Below are positions 19,681-29,515 of a DNA stretch of 64,000 bases, piece after piece; position 1 is the first letter of the stretch; the number at the start of each line of letters is the position of its first letter. The stretch comes from Aminithiophilus ramosus. GTDB lineage: Bacteria; Synergistota; Synergistia; Synergistales; Aminithiophilaceae. The DNA is taken from the NCBI RefSeq assembly GCF_018069705.1, contig NZ_CP072943.1, positions 806,001 through 870,000 on the forward strand, written 5' to 3'. The notes under the pieces are model-generated. The model had not been told where the DNA came from. It ran no database searches and saw only the letters and a program-made list of their open reading frames with translations. Made by a program: the position numbers and the translations under genes.

Positions 19681-20496
19681 TCAGATCTGAGAGATGTTCA
19701 TTCCCGAGAAGATCTCCTGCATCTCTTTTTTGATGCGGTTGCGGATCTTCTTTCTCTCTCCGGGCAGGAGCATCTGCTCCGTCGTGTCGAAGAGGTAATT
19801 GTCGAGATCGAACTCGCGGAGGATCATTTTGGTATGGAAGAGGTTCTCCTGATAGACGTTGACGTCGATCATCTGGTAGAGGTCGCGCATTTCGGCGGCG
19901 ATGTAGTTCTGGATCGAGTTGATCTCGTGATCGATGAAGATCTTGCGGCCGCTCACGTCGCGCGTGAAGCCCCTGACGCGGTAGTCGACGATGGCGATGT
20001 CGGGGTTGAAGGCATGGAGGAGGTAGTTGAGGGCCTTCAGGGGCGATATCTTGCCGCAGGTCGAGACGTCGAGATCGACGCGGAAGGTGCTGATCCCCTG
20101 GTCGGGATGAATTTCCGGGTAAGTATGGACGGTGATGTGGCTTTTGTCGAGGTGGGCCGCCACGCTGTCGGGCAGGGGCCCCGGCACCTCCTTGCCGGAA
20201 CAGTCGCGGCTGCCGCAGCCCAGAGGCTCCTCGGAGATGAGCATGGTCACGCTGGCTCCCTGGGGCTCGTAGTCCTGTTTGGCGACGTTGAGGATGTTGG
20301 CGCCGATGATGTTGGAGACGTCCGTCAAGATCCGCGTCAGACGGTCGGCGTTGTATTCCTCGTCGACATAGTCGATGTAGGCCTGACTCTCGTCGCGCGT
20401 CCGTGCGTAGCAGATGTCGTACATGTTGAAACTCAGGGTTTTGGTGAGGTTGTTGAAGCCGTAGAGCTTGAGCTTGTCAATGGGCCGGATTTCCAT
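19681..20496 (-). CDS. speD: S-adenosylmethionine decarboxylase proenzyme (E. coli type)
   Basis: 271 aa. Very close in motif order to E. coli Spe[13 protein letters not shown] at the N-terminus, [10 protein letters not shown], the self-cleavage site LDKSHITVH with pyruvoyl-forming Ser119, then VSTCG and EINSIQN. It makes decarboxylated SAM, the aminopropyl donor for spermidine. The start at 20496 matches the family and sits behind a G-rich ribosome-binding region; the frame open to 20562 is not needed. No speE is visible in the window. Confidence 0.96.
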   Translation of the reverse strand: MEIRPIDKLKLYGFNNLTKTLSFNMYDICYARTRDESQAYIDYVDEEYNADRLTRILTDVSNIIGANILNVAKQDYEPQGASVTMLISEEPLGCGSRDCSGKEVPGPLPDSVAAHLDKSHITVHTYPEIHPDQGISTFRVDLDVSTCGKISPLKALNYLLHAFNPDIAIVDYRVRGFTRDVSGRKIFIDHEINSIQNYIAAEMRDLYQMIDVNVYQENLFHTKMILREFDLDNYLFDTTEQMLLPGERKKIRNRIKKEMQEIFSGMNISQI

Positions 20497-20633
20497 CCCC
20501 CGATCACCCCCACTTTCCGAAAGGAAGATCGTGAGCCCGGCTTGCCGGTCTCGAACGTTCATTTTACAGCAGCGCCGAAAAATTGCCTATAGTTCTTCTG
20601 AACGGGAAAAGGACACCGGAGGATCGGAAGGGG

Positions 20634-20661
20634 CTGACTGAGGGAATTGATCGGGTATAAA
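20634..20661 (+). promoter_or_regulatory. candidate ybaK promoter
   Basis: CTGACT (20634-20639), 16-nt spacer, TATAAA (20656-20661), followed by AAGGAGG before the TTG start. Confidence 0.45.
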
Positions 20662-20698
20662 ATAGTCGGGATCGCTCCCTGTCATAAGGAGGTGCCTC

Positions 20699-21175
20699 TT
20701 GAAGAAGACCAACGCCGCCCGAGTCCTGGACCGGATGAAGATCGCCTACGAGTTGGGCGAATACGCCTTCGACGAAGAGCATCTCGGCGCCGAACACGTG
20801 GCGGCCGAGATCGGCCTTCCCCTCGACCAGGTCTTCAAGACCCTCGTCGCCCGCGGCGACGGCCGGGAAGTCGTCATGGCCTGCGTCCCCGGGTCGGGCG
20901 ATCTGGATCTGAAGGCCCTCGCCGCCCTCGCGGGCTTCAAGAAGGTCGAGATGGTCCCCCTCAAGGAAGTCCAGCCCCTGACGGGTTACATCCGGGGAGG
21001 CGTCTCTCCCCTGGCGCCGAAGAAGGCCTACCGACTTTTCATCGACGCCTCGGCCCTCTCCTTCCCCTTCATCTCCGTCAGCGCCGGCCAGAGAGGCCTC
21101 CAGATCAAGGTGGCCCCCGGTGATCTCGTCGCCGCCACGGGAGCCCTGGTGGGCTCTCTCGTCAAAGACCGATAA
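20699..21175 (+). CDS. ybaK: Cys-tRNA(Pro) deacylase, YbaK/EbsC family
   Basis: 158 aa, TTG start after AAGGAGG. YbaK/ProX-type fold with the conserved catalytic Lys in VFKTLVARGD and the GGVSPLAPKK segment. Hydrolyses Cys mischarged on tRNA-Pro. Followed 27 nt later by a nitroreductase gene; they probably form a two-gene transcript ending at the 21727 terminator. Confidence 0.93.
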   Translation: MKKTNAARVLDRMKIAYELGEYAFDEEHLGAEHVAAEIGLPLDQVFKTLVARGDGREVVMACVPGSGDLDLKALAALAGFKKVEMVPLKEVQPLTGYIRGGVSPLAPKKAYRLFIDASALSFPFISVSAGQRGLQIKVAPGDLVAATGALVGSLVKDR

Positions 21176-21202
21176 GGTCCGATCCGAAAAGGAGGTTTTG
21201 CC

Positions 21203-21709
21203 ATGTCTTTCGATCCCGTCCTCGCGCGCAGGAGCATCCGCCGCTACAAGGCCGATCCCGTCCCGGCCGAGAAGGTGACGCTCCTTCTCAAGGCCGCCAT
21301 GAGCGCCCCCTCGGCCCACAACCAGCAGCCCTGGGAATTTATCGTCATCGACGACCGGAAACATCTCGACGCCATCCCCGGCGTCCACCCCTATTCGAAG
21401 ATGCTCCTCGAGGCGCCTATGGCCATCCTCGTCTGCTCCCGCCAGGAGACCCTGACGGCCTCCGACTTCTGGCCCCAGGACTGCGCCGCCGCCACGGAGA
21501 ACATCCTCGTCGAGGCGACGGCCCTGGATCTGTCCACGGTCTGGATGGGCATCTACCCCAAGGAGCCTCTCATGAAGGCCATGACGGAGATGTTCCGTCT
21601 TCCCGAGAACATCATCCCCTTTTCCCTCATCGCCGTCGGTTACGGCGCCGAGGAGAAAAAGCCCTCGAACCGCTACGACGAGGCCCGGATTCACCGCAAC
21701 GGCTGGTAG
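21203..21709 (+). CDS. nitroreductase-family FMN oxidoreductase
   Basis: 168 aa, start behind AAAAGGAGG. FMN-binding RRSIRRYK near the N-terminus and SAPSAHNQQPWEF, typical of short nitroreductase-fold proteins. The physiological substrate cannot be predicted. Confidence 0.92.
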   Translation: MSFDPVLARRSIRRYKADPVPAEKVTLLLKAAMSAPSAHNQQPWEFIVIDDRKHLDAIPGVHPYSKMLLEAPMAILVCSRQETLTASDFWPQDCAAATENILVEATALDLSTVWMGIYPKEPLMKAMTEMFRLPENIIPFSLIAVGYGAEEKKPSNRYDEARIHRNGW

Positions 21710-21726
21710 GCCCTTCGCGACACAGG

Positions 21727-21756
21727 AAAGATCCCCGGGGCCTCCCGGGGATCTTT
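21727..21756 (+). terminator. terminator after nitroreductase
   Basis: Perfect 13-bp stem (21727-21739 with 21744-21756), GCCT loop, ending in TTTT. Confidence 0.85.
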
Positions 21757-21822
21757 TGACATTTCGGCGCCAATGGGGCTACCATGACTCGTCCCCGCCT
21801 GGGGAATTGACACCCACAGCCC

Positions 21823-21844
21823 GGTCCGCCCTCGAGGGCGGACC
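21823..21844 (+). repeat. 22-bp perfect palindrome in the ABC-F leader
   Basis: GGTCCGCCCTC followed by its exact complement, centred on CTCGAG, about 15 nt before the ABC-F start. It could be an operator or an attenuating hairpin that hides the ribosome-binding site. Confidence 0.6.
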
Positions 21845-21859
21845 CCGAAAGGTGACGCC

Positions 21860-23791
21860 ATGATACGCATCACGAAAGGTCAACTGCGTTTCGGCGAGAG
21901 AGTTCTTTTCCGAGACCTCTCCCTCGCCGTTCCCGACGGAGGACGACTGGGGCTCGTGGGCCGCAACGGAGCGGGAAAGACGACGCTCCTCCGCGTCCTG
22001 GCCGGAGAGACCTCCCTCGACGAGGGCACCGTCGAGACGCCCCCCCGAGAGCAGATGGGCTACCTCGCCCAGGACCTGGCCGAACTGGGACCGGCGGACG
22101 TCGTCGATTTCCTCAAGGCCCGGGCCTCCCTGGCCCCCCTGGAGGGCGAGCTGCGCCGCCTCGAGGCCCTCATCGCCGAAAACGCCTCCGATGCCTCCCT
22201 ACTGTCCCGCTATGACCGAGTCAACGCCAAGATCGCCGCTCTCGACGGTTTTTCCTTCGAGGCCCGAGCCGCCAAGGTCCTTGCCGGCCTGGGCTTTCCC
22301 CCGGGGTCCCTCCGCCGCTCCTGCGACGCCTTTTCCGGCGGATGGAAGATGCGCCTCATGCTGGCGGCCCTTCTTTTGGCGGCGCCGAAAACGATGCTCC
22401 TCGACGAACCGACGAACCATCTCGACACGGAAAGCCTCGAATGGCTCGAGGGCTATCTTCGCGACTACAGGGGGACGCTCGTCGTCATCTCCCACGACAG
22501 GCGTTTTCTCGACAAGATGACCTTCGAGACGGCGGAACTGGCTCTCGGCCGGATCACCCTCTACAAGGGGAACTTCTCCTACTACCTCGAAGAGAGCGTC
22601 AAGAGAAAGGAGGCCCTCGAGAAGGAGGCGCAGCGTCAGGACGCCGAGATCAAGAGGACGGAGCAGTTCATCGAGCGCTTCCGCTACAAGGCCACGAAGG
22701 CCACCCAGGTCCAGAGCCGCATCAAACAGCTCGAGAAGATCGAACGCATTGAGATCGAGGCCGACGAGACGACGGCGACGCTCCGGTTTCCTCCCTGTCC
22801 CAGGAGCGGCCACGACGTCGTCGCCGTCGAGGGGGCAGCCCGACGCTACGGCGACCTCGAGGTCTTCCGCGACGCCTCCTTCACCCTCCACCGGGGAGAG
22901 AAGGTGGCCCTCGTCGGCGTCAACGGCGCCGGGAAGTCGACCCTTTCCCGCCTTCTGGCCTTTCAGGAAGAGCCTTCCGCAGGAACGATCGTCAAGGGAC
23001 ACAACGTCCTTCCGGCCTTCTTCTCCCAGGAGAGCAGCCGCAACCTGGACTACGGCAACACGGTCTGGCAGGAGGTGACGGCCACGGGCTCTCTTCTCTC
23101 CGAAGTGCAGAGGCGGAGCCTCTTAGGGGCCTTCCTCTTCTCCGGGGAGGACATCCACAAGCCCGTCTCCGTCCTCTCCGGAGGGGAGAAGTCGCGCCTG
23201 GGCCTTCTCAAGATCCTCCTGAGTCCCTCCAACTTCCTCGTCCTCGACGAGCCGACGAACCACCTCGACATGGCCACGAAGGAGCTCTTCCAGCAGGCCC
23301 TTCTCGGCTACGACGGAACCCTCGTCATCGTCTCCCACGACCGCCATTTCCTCGACGATCTGGCGGCCCGCGTCATCGAGATCCGCCAGGGACGAGTCTA
23401 CGACTACCACGGCAACTACTCCTATTTCATCGAGCGGCGAGCGCGTCTCCTCGAGCTGGAGACTCCCGGGGCGACGGCCGAGGGGGAAGCGCCACCCTCG
23501 ACGGAAAAGGAACGCAAGCGCGACGAGGCCCGGCGGCGCAACGAAATCTACAGGAGACGGCAGGAGATTCTCGTCGACCTGGGCCCCCTCGAGGCACGCA
23601 TCGAGACCCTGGAAAAGAGGAAGAGAGAGATAGAAGGGTCCCTCTGCGACCCCCAGGTTCTGGCCGATTCGGAGAGGGTCCGGGCCCTCATGATCGCCCT
23701 CGACGAGACGAAAGGGGAAATAGAGAGCCGCCTTCCCCTCTGGGAAGAGCTCATGGAGCGCCTCGAGGCCGTCGAAACCCGACCGGTCTGA
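21860..23791 (+). CDS. ABC-F family ATPase (ribosome-associated, Uup/EttA type)
   Basis: 643 aa, two ABC domains without membrane segments. First domain: GRNGAGKTT and SGGWKMR. Second: GVNGAGKST and LSGGEKSRLG, with DEPTNHLD in both. A charged linker with the P-site-tRNA-interaction motif lies between, and a C-terminal coiled coil follows (about 550-640), as in Uup-like members. ABC-F proteins act on stalled or antibiotic-bound ribosomes. Subtype is not resolved. Confidence 0.93.
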   Translation: MIRITKGQLRFGERVLFRDLSLAVPDGGRLGLVGRNGAGKTTLLRVLAGETSLDEGTVETPPREQMGYLAQDLAELGPADVVDFLKARASLAPLEGELRRLEALIAENASDASLLSRYDRVNAKIAALDGFSFEARAAKVLAGLGFPPGSLRRSCDAFSGGWKMRLMLAALLLAAPKTMLLDEPTNHLDTESLEWLEGYLRDYRGTLVVISHDRRFLDKMTFETAELALGRITLYKGNFSYYLEESVKRKEALEKEAQRQDAEIKRTEQFIERFRYKATKATQVQSRIKQLEKIERIEIEADETTATLRFPPCPRSGHDVVAVEGAARRYGDLEVFRDASFTLHRGEKVALVGVNGAGKSTLSRLLAFQEEPSAGTIVKGHNVLPAFFSQESSRNLDYGNTVWQEVTATGSLLSEVQRRSLLGAFLFSGEDIHKPVSVLSGGEKSRLGLLKILLSPSNFLVLDEPTNHLDMATKELFQQALLGYDGTLVIVSHDRHFLDDLAARVIEIRQGRVYDYHGNYSYFIERRARLLELETPGATAEGEAPPSTEKERKRDEARRRNEIYRRRQEILVDLGPLEARIETLEKRKREIEGSLCDPQVLADSERVRALMIALDETKGEIESRLPLWEELMERLEAVETRPV

Positions 23792-23815
23792 CAGCGCCGA
23801 AAGGAGAGATCGTTC

Positions 23816-24091
23816 ATGGCTGCCCCTCTCAAGGGACGAGGACGCTTCCGCCAGGCCGACAGGGAGGCTCTCTACGCCCTCGCTCTCGCTTTGCTCAACT
23901 TTCTCTGGTGGTACGCCACGGCCTACGGCCTCGGCTCGGGCCCCGTCGAGACCTACCGCTACATCGCCGGTTTCCCGGCCTGGTTCTTTCTCAGCGCCAT
24001 CGTCGGCTTTCTTCTTTTCTCCTTCCTCGCCGCGGCCATGGTGAAGCTCCTCTTCCGCGACATGCCCCTCGACGACGAGGCCCGGCGATGA
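23816..24091 (+). CDS. YhdT family (DUF997) small membrane protein
   Basis: 91 aa with two membrane segments (about 18-40 and 50-75). YhdT proteins are encoded directly before panF and are thought to accompany the pantothenate symporter. The stop overlaps the panF start (ATGA), so translation is coupled. Confidence 0.88.
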   Translation: MAAPLKGRGRFRQADREALYALALALLNFLWWYATAYGLGSGPVETYRYIAGFPAWFFLSAIVGFLLFSFLAAAMVKLLFRDMPLDDEARR

Positions 24092-25563
24092 GAGGCGACG
24101 CGTCCATTCTCGTCCCCGTCGTCCTCTACCTGGCCCTCATGTACGGCCTGGCCCTCTGGACGAACCGGAGGCTGTCGAGGGCCGACAATTTTCTCGAAGA
24201 GTATTTCATCGGAGGCCGCACCATGGGCGGCCTCGTCCTGGCCATGACCCTCGTCGCCACCTACACCAGCGCCAGCAGTTTCATCGGCGGCCCCGGCGTG
24301 GCCTACACCATGGGCCTCGGCTGGGTCCTCCTGGCCATGATCCAGCTTCCCACGGCCTGGCTCACTTTGGGCGTCCTGGGCAAGCGCTTCGCCATCATCG
24401 GCCGCCGCATCGGCGCCGTCAACGTCAACGACTTTCTTTGGGCCCGCTACCGCAGCAGGGCCGTCGTCTTCTGCGGCTCCCTCTCCCTCGTCCTCTTTTT
24501 CGTCGCCGCCATGGTGGCCCAGTTCATCGGGGGAGCCCGCCTCTTCGAGAGCCTGACGGGCCTCGACTACCGTCTGGGGCTCGCCCTCTTCGCCCTCTCC
24601 GTCGTCCTCTACACCACGGTGGGCGGCTTCCGCGCCGTGGCCCTCACCGACACGGTTCAGGGCTTCGTCATGATCGTCGGCACCGTGGCCATCCTCTGGG
24701 GAACGATCCGGGCCGGAGGCGGCCTGACCCCCATCATGGAGACCCTCCGCCAGACCGACCCGGCCCTCCTGACGCCCTTCGGCCCCAAGGACTTCATCTC
24801 CAGGCCCTTCATCCTCTCCTTCTGGGTCCTGGTCTGCTTCGCCGTCATCGGCCTGCCCCACACGGCCGTGCGGTGCATGGGCTACAGGGACAGTCGATCC
24901 ATGCACCGGGCCATCCTCATCGGCACCTTCGTCATGGGCTTTCTCATGCTGGGCATGCACCTGTGCGGCGTCTTCGGCCGCGCCGTCCTCCCCGGACTCC
25001 CCTCGGGGGACAGCATCATGCCCGAAATCACCCTTCGCGTCCTGCCCCCTCTCTGGGCCGGCCTTTTCCTTGCCGGCCCCCTGGCGGCCATCATGTCCAC
25101 CGTCGACTCCCAGCTGCTCCTGGCCTCGGCCACTCTCGTCAAAGACCTTTTCGTCCGCTACGGCGCCCCGGGAGAGCCTCGCTCCATCCCGGCGGAAAAG
25201 ACGCTCCGCCGGGCCGGTTTCGCCACGACGGCCCTTCTGGGACTCATCGTCTTCGGTGCGGCCCTCAGGCCGCCCTCGCTCATCGTCTGGATCAACCTCT
25301 TCGCCTTCGGCGGACTGGAGGCGGCCTTCCTCTGGCCCCTCGTCCTGGGGCTCTACTGGCGAAGGGCCAACGGAGCGGGAGCGTTGGCCTCGATGATAAC
25401 GGGCGTGGCGACCTTCTTTCTCCTCTCCATCTACGTCAAACGCTTTCTGGGCATGAACGTCATCGTCCCCACCCTCGCCATCGCCCTCGTCGTCTTCGTC
25501 GCCGTCAGCCTCGCCACGAGAGCTCCCGACGAGGCGACGCTGGCCCCCTTCTGGGAAGACTGA
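24088..25563 (+). CDS. panF: sodium/pantothenate symporter
   Basis: 491 aa, SSS-family symporter with about 13 membrane segments. Features NFLEEYFIGGRTMGG and TYTSASSFIGGPG near the N-terminus as in PanF. The start at 24088 is chosen by its ATGA overlap with yhdT; a longer frame from 23908 overlaps yhdT and is rejected. It imports pantothenate for CoA synthesis. Confidence 0.93.
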   Translation: MRGDASILVPVVLYLALMYGLALWTNRRLSRADNFLEEYFIGGRTMGGLVLAMTLVATYTSASSFIGGPGVAYTMGLGWVLLAMIQLPTAWLTLGVLGKRFAIIGRRIGAVNVNDFLWARYRSRAVVFCGSLSLVLFFVAAMVAQFIGGARLFESLTGLDYRLGLALFALSVVLYTTVGGFRAVALTDTVQGFVMIVGTVAILWGTIRAGGGLTPIMETLRQTDPALLTPFGPKDFISRPFILSFWVLVCFAVIGLPHTAVRCMGYRDSRSMHRAILIGTFVMGFLMLGMHLCGVFGRAVLPGLPSGDSIMPEITLRVLPPLWAGLFLAGPLAAIMSTVDSQLLLASATLVKDLFVRYGAPGEPRSIPAEKTLRRAGFATTALLGLIVFGAALRPPSLIVWINLFAFGGLEAAFLWPLVLGLYWRRANGAGALASMITGVATFFLLSIYVKRFLGMNVIVPTLAIALVVFVAVSLATRAPDEATLAPFWED

Positions 25564-25645
25564 GGCTCCTGCGGATGTCTCCGAAGCCCCTTCTTCGTGC
25601 CGCCTCGGACCTGCCTGCCCTTCGCCGCCCCCTTCCCCTGTGAGA

Positions 25646-25679
25646 GAAAGCCCCTGACCGGATGCGGTCAGGGGCTTTC
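25646..25679. terminator. bidirectional terminator between panF and ABC transporter
   Basis: Perfect 15-bp stem (25646-25660 with 25665-25679), GATG loop, between two convergent transcription units. Confidence 0.8.
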
Positions 25680-25729
25680 GTCATCGCCTCGAGGCCGCCC
25701 GAAAAAGAACGTCGGCGCCGGGTCGGAGG

Positions 25730-26659
25730 CTACTCGCGCTCCTCCCTGTGAAAGGGAAGTCCCAAGGCGGCAGGAGCGCCGAGAAGAATGCCCTTTCCCT
25801 TCTTGATGGAGATTCCCGTGAGGACAACGATCGTCAGCACATAGGGAAGCATGAGCAGAAGCGGCGCCGGGATGCTCGTCCCCCCGGCCTGGACACGGAG
25901 CTGAAGGGCGCCCACGCCGCCGAAGAGGTAGGCGCCCAACGTCGATCTCAGCGGATGCCAGATGCCGAAGATGACGAGGGCGACGGCGATCCACCCCCGG
26001 CCCGACGTCATCTGCTCGACCCACATGTGGCTGTTGACGACGGAAAGATAGGCCCCTCCCAGGGCGGCCAGCCCTCCGCCGCAGAGCGTCGCGGCCCAAC
26101 GGACGGCAGGGACGGAAAGGCCCGCCGCCGTGGCCGCCGCCGGGCTCTCCCCCACGGCGCGGAGATGGAGGCCCGGCCGGGTGTGAAAGAGAAAGAACCA
26201 GAGAAAGGCGACGAGAAAGAAAGACAGATAGACCATGGCGTCCTGGCAGAAGAGAACGGGCCCCAGGAGGGGGACACGGGAGAGAAGGGGCAGGGGAAAG
26301 GCCGAGAGACCTTCGATGGTCTCGCCCACAAGGCCTCGCCCGACGAGAGAGCTCGCTCCCGTGCCGAAGAGGGTCAGGGCCAGGCCGCAGACGACCTGAT
26401 TGGCCCCCAACGTGACGCAGAGAAAGGCGTGGACGGCGCAGAGCAGGGCGCCGACGGCGAAGGCCGCAACCAGCCCCGCCCAGGGGGAACCGCCGTGGTA
26501 GGTGACGGAAAAACCCGTCAGGGCACCGACGAGCATGACCCCTTCCATGCCCAGGTTCATGACGCCCGATTTTTCCGTGACGATCTCGCCCAGAGTGGCG
26601 TAGAGAATGGGCGTGCCGCTTCGGACGGCGGCGGCGAGAATGGGGACGATAAGCTCCAT
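25730..26659 (-). CDS. ABC transporter permease (BMP/nucleoside type)
   Basis: 309 aa, about nine membrane segments, BPD_transp_2 family with EKSGVMNLGMEG, the motif seen in nucleoside and simple-sugar importers. It begins one base inside the stop of the other permease (TGATG). Last gene of the BMP-ATPase-permease-permease operon. Confidence 0.93.
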   Translation of the reverse strand: MELIVPILAAAVRSGTPILYATLGEIVTEKSGVMNLGMEGVMLVGALTGFSVTYHGGSPWAGLVAAFAVGALLCAVHAFLCVTLGANQVVCGLALTLFGTGASSLVGRGLVGETIEGLSAFPLPLLSRVPLLGPVLFCQDAMVYLSFFLVAFLWFFLFHTRPGLHLRAVGESPAAATAAGLSVPAVRWAATLCGGGLAALGGAYLSVVNSHMWVEQMTSGRGWIAVALVIFGIWHPLRSTLGAYLFGGVGALQLRVQAGGTSIPAPLLLMLPYVLTIVVLTGISIKKGKGILLGAPAALGLPFHREERE

Positions 26660-27729
26660 CAGACGTCACTCTCCCCTCGGTGGAACCGAAGACGGTAGTG
26701 GCGGAAGAACTCGCCGCCGAGGACGCAAAAGAGAATCAGCCCCTGAAGGACCTGGACGCTCGACAGAGGCAGGCGCATGACGACCTGAAGCGTGTCGCCT
26801 CCGACGAGAAGGGCCCCCATGAAGAAGGAGACGACGAGGATGGCGAAGGGATTGAGACGGGCCAGCCAGGCGACGATGATGGCCGTGAAGCCGTAGCCGA
26901 CGGAAAATCCCGGCTGGAGACGCCCCTGAAGGCCTGCCACTTCGCCCATTCCGGCCAGTCCGGCGATGGCGCCGGAGAGGAAAAGGACGGCGACGATGTG
27001 GCGCGACGTGGCCATTCCGGCATAGGCCGCGGCCCGGGCGTTCTGGCCGATGACGCGGATCTCGTAGCCCCATCGCGTCCAGCGGAGGACGATATGAAGG
27101 GCCAGGGCCGCCAGCAGGGCCAGAAAGAGTCCGCCGTGGACGCGGGTACCGAAAAACTGCGGCAGGCGAGCCGCCCCGTGAAAGGCCTTCGTCAGGGGAA
27201 AGCCCAGGCTGGCAGGATCGCGCCAGGGTCCGTAGACGAAGTACTCCAGCCCCAGAATGGCGATGTAGTTCATCATGAGGGTCGTGATGATCTCGTTGAC
27301 GGACCACTTGGCCTTGAGCCAGCCGGCGAAGGCCCCCCAGAGGCCGCCCGCCAGGGCCGCCATGACCATCATCGTGCCGAGCATGAGAGGCGCCTGTTCC
27401 GAGGGGAAGCAGCGGACGGCCGCCGTAGCGGCCAGGGCTCCCGCCACGAGCTGTCCCTCGGCGCCGATGTTCCAGACGAGCATGGTGAAGGCCAGGGCGA
27501 CGGCGAGGCTGCAAAGGGCTATGGGAATGGCCTTGACGACGGTCTCGCTGAGGCCGTAGCCGTCGGCCAGGGAGCCTCGGATCATGGCCCCGTAGGCCTC
27601 AAGGGGCGAGACGCCCATGGGTACGAGAAGCAGCGCCCCGGCGGAAAAGGCCAGGGCAAGGGCGATGAGGGGAAGGCCCCACTCCATCCACCGGGGGCTT
27701 TCAAAGCGCTTTTCGATCTTCACCGTCAC
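26659..27729 (-). CDS. ABC transporter permease (BMP/nucleoside type)
   Basis: 356 aa, BPD_transp_2 family, with NIGAEGQLVAGA and NEIITTLMMNYIA as in nucleoside importer permeases. It overlaps the ATPase gene by 29 nt, so translation is coupled. Partner of the second permease for a heterodimeric channel. Confidence 0.93.
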   Translation of the reverse strand: MTVKIEKRFESPRWMEWGLPLIALALAFSAGALLLVPMGVSPLEAYGAMIRGSLADGYGLSETVVKAIPIALCSLAVALAFTMLVWNIGAEGQLVAGALAATAAVRCFPSEQAPLMLGTMMVMAALAGGLWGAFAGWLKAKWSVNEIITTLMMNYIAILGLEYFVYGPWRDPASLGFPLTKAFHGAARLPQFFGTRVHGGLFLALLAALALHIVLRWTRWGYEIRVIGQNARAAAYAGMATSRHIVAVLFLSGAIAGLAGMGEVAGLQGRLQPGFSVGYGFTAIIVAWLARLNPFAILVVSFFMGALLVGGDTLQVVMRLPLSSVQVLQGLILFCVLGGEFFRHYRLRFHRGESDV

Positions 27730-29266
27730 AGGCCTCCTCCTTCAGCGATTCCAGCGGCCTGCCGGCCATCATGAGTCCCAGCATCTCCTCCGTCGCCTTC
27801 CGGGGATCGTCGAGAAGGCCCATGAGACGTCCCTTGTGGATGACGGCCAGCCTGTCGCTGAGAGCCAGAAGCTCCTCCAGATCCTCGGAGACGAGGAAGA
27901 CGGCGGCCCCCTTCGATCGGGCATCGAGGAGACGTTCGCGGACGAAGGCCGTGGCCCCCACGTCGAGTCCCCAGGTGGGCTGCATGGCCACGACGACCTG
28001 AGGCTCCCCGTCGAGCTCGCGGGCCAGCATGAGCTTCTGCAGATTGCCTCCGGAGAGCATGCGAACGGGGATGCCCAGAGAGGGAGAGACGACGTCGAAA
28101 CGCTCGGCGACCCGTCCCGTCTGGCCCGCCAGGGCCTCCCATGCCAGGAAGGGCCCCTTGCCGTATGCCCTGCGCCAGTAGTGACGCAGGGCATAGTTCT
28201 CGCGGAGGTTCATCGTCGGCACCAGTCCCGTCCCCCGCCTGTCGGCGGGGATGTAACGGATACCGGAGACGAGGGAATCGCGGACCGAGGCTCCCGTCAT
28301 GTCCCTTTCACCGAAAAAGAGCGAACCTCCGGTGAGAGGGCGAAGCCCCACGAGGGCCTCGCAGAGTTCCGTCTGACCGTTGCCGTCGACGCCGGCCAGG
28401 CCCAGGATCTCGCCGCGTCGAAGGGAGAGGGAGAGGTCGTGAAGGACGGGGAGATCCTTGTCGCCTCTGGCGCAGATCCCCTCCGCCCTGAGGAGGACCT
28501 CGCCGGACGTCACGTTCCGCTTGTTCACGGCGGAAGGGACGGGACTGCCGATCATCATCTCGGCCAGTTCCTCGGGACCGACGCCGGAGGCACTGACGGT
28601 GCCGATCTTTCTCCCCCTGCGGAGAATGGTGACCCTGTCGGCGATCTCGGCCACCTCGTCGAGCTTGTGGGAGATGAAGACGATGCCGTGGCCCTCGGCC
28701 TTCATCCGCGTCAGCGTCTCGAAGAGGCGACGGGCCTCCTGAGGCGTGAGAACGGCCGTCGGCTCGTCGAGGATGAGGACCTTGGCCTCACGGTAGAGCA
28801 TGCGCAGGATGGCCACACGCTGCTGTTCGCCGATGGAGAGCTGCCAGACGGGCCGCTCGGGATCGACATGAAGACCGTAACGGTCGGCCAGTTCGGCGAT
28901 GCGCCGACATATGGCTCTTTTGCCGAGGACGAAGTCGAGTCCCTCCTGGCCCAGAATCATGTTCTCCCAGACCGTCTGAACGGGGATGAGCATGAAGTGC
29001 TGATGAACCATCCCGATGCCGGCGGCGATGGCGTCGCCGGGCGACCGGAAACGGACCTCCCTGCCGGAGACAAAGAGCTTTCCCCCGTCGGGACGATAAA
29101 GACCGCAGAGCACGTTCATCAGGGTGCTCTTTCCCGCTCCGTTCTCACCGAGCAGGGCGTGGACCTCGCCGGGGCGAACGTCGAAGTCGACGCCGTCGTT
29201 GGCCGCCGTTCCCAGAAAGACCTTCGTTATTCCCCGCAGATCGACAAGGGGAGAAGGGGCTGTCAT
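27701..29266 (-). CDS. ABC transporter ATPase with two nucleotide-binding domains (BMP type)
   Basis: 521 aa. First domain GENGAGKST, second a degenerate GVDGNGQTEL P-loop with LSGGNLQK signature, as usual for YufO/RbsA-like proteins. The start at 29266 fits the family N-terminus; the frame upstream to 29407 crosses the intergenic region. Energises uptake of the ligand bound by the BMP protein. Confidence 0.93.
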   Translation of the reverse strand: MTAPSPLVDLRGITKVFLGTAANDGVDFDVRPGEVHALLGENGAGKSTLMNVLCGLYRPDGGKLFVSGREVRFRSPGDAIAAGIGMVHQHFMLIPVQTVWENMILGQEGLDFVLGKRAICRRIAELADRYGLHVDPERPVWQLSIGEQQRVAILRMLYREAKVLILDEPTAVLTPQEARRLFETLTRMKAEGHGIVFISHKLDEVAEIADRVTILRRGRKIGTVSASGVGPEELAEMMIGSPVPSAVNKRNVTSGEVLLRAEGICARGDKDLPVLHDLSLSLRRGEILGLAGVDGNGQTELCEALVGLRPLTGGSLFFGERDMTGASVRDSLVSGIRYIPADRRGTGLVPTMNLRENYALRHYWRRAYGKGPFLAWEALAGQTGRVAERFDVVSPSLGIPVRMLSGGNLQKLMLARELDGEPQVVVAMQPTWGLDVGATAFVRERLLDARSKGAAVFLVSEDLEELLALSDRLAVIHKGRLMGLLDDPRKATEEMLGLMMAGRPLESLKEEACDGEDRKAL

Positions 29267-29458
29267 GAGCGCACCATCCTCTCGCCAGGCCTTTTCACAG
29301 GCCCTGACGGAATCCATTCTATCGGAAAGAACCGCGAGCCCAAAGAGAAGAAAGAAGCTCCATGATCCCCTCACCCTGCGGCGTCGGAGACGCAGAGGGA
29401 AATTCAACGGAATCGGTCCGGCTTTTCCGCGATGTCCCGAAGGCAGAGCGACAAAAGA

Positions 29459-29488
29459 GGCGGGGCGCCGAAAAGGAGGCGTCCCGCC
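29459..29488 (-). terminator. hairpin between BMP gene and ATPase gene
   Basis: Eleven-bp stem with one mismatch (29459-29469 with 29478-29488), then TCTTTTG on the minus strand. Partial termination here would make more binding protein than transporter. Confidence 0.6.
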
Positions 29489-29515
29489 GTCGTTCTCGAA
29501 GCGGTACAGTGGCGT

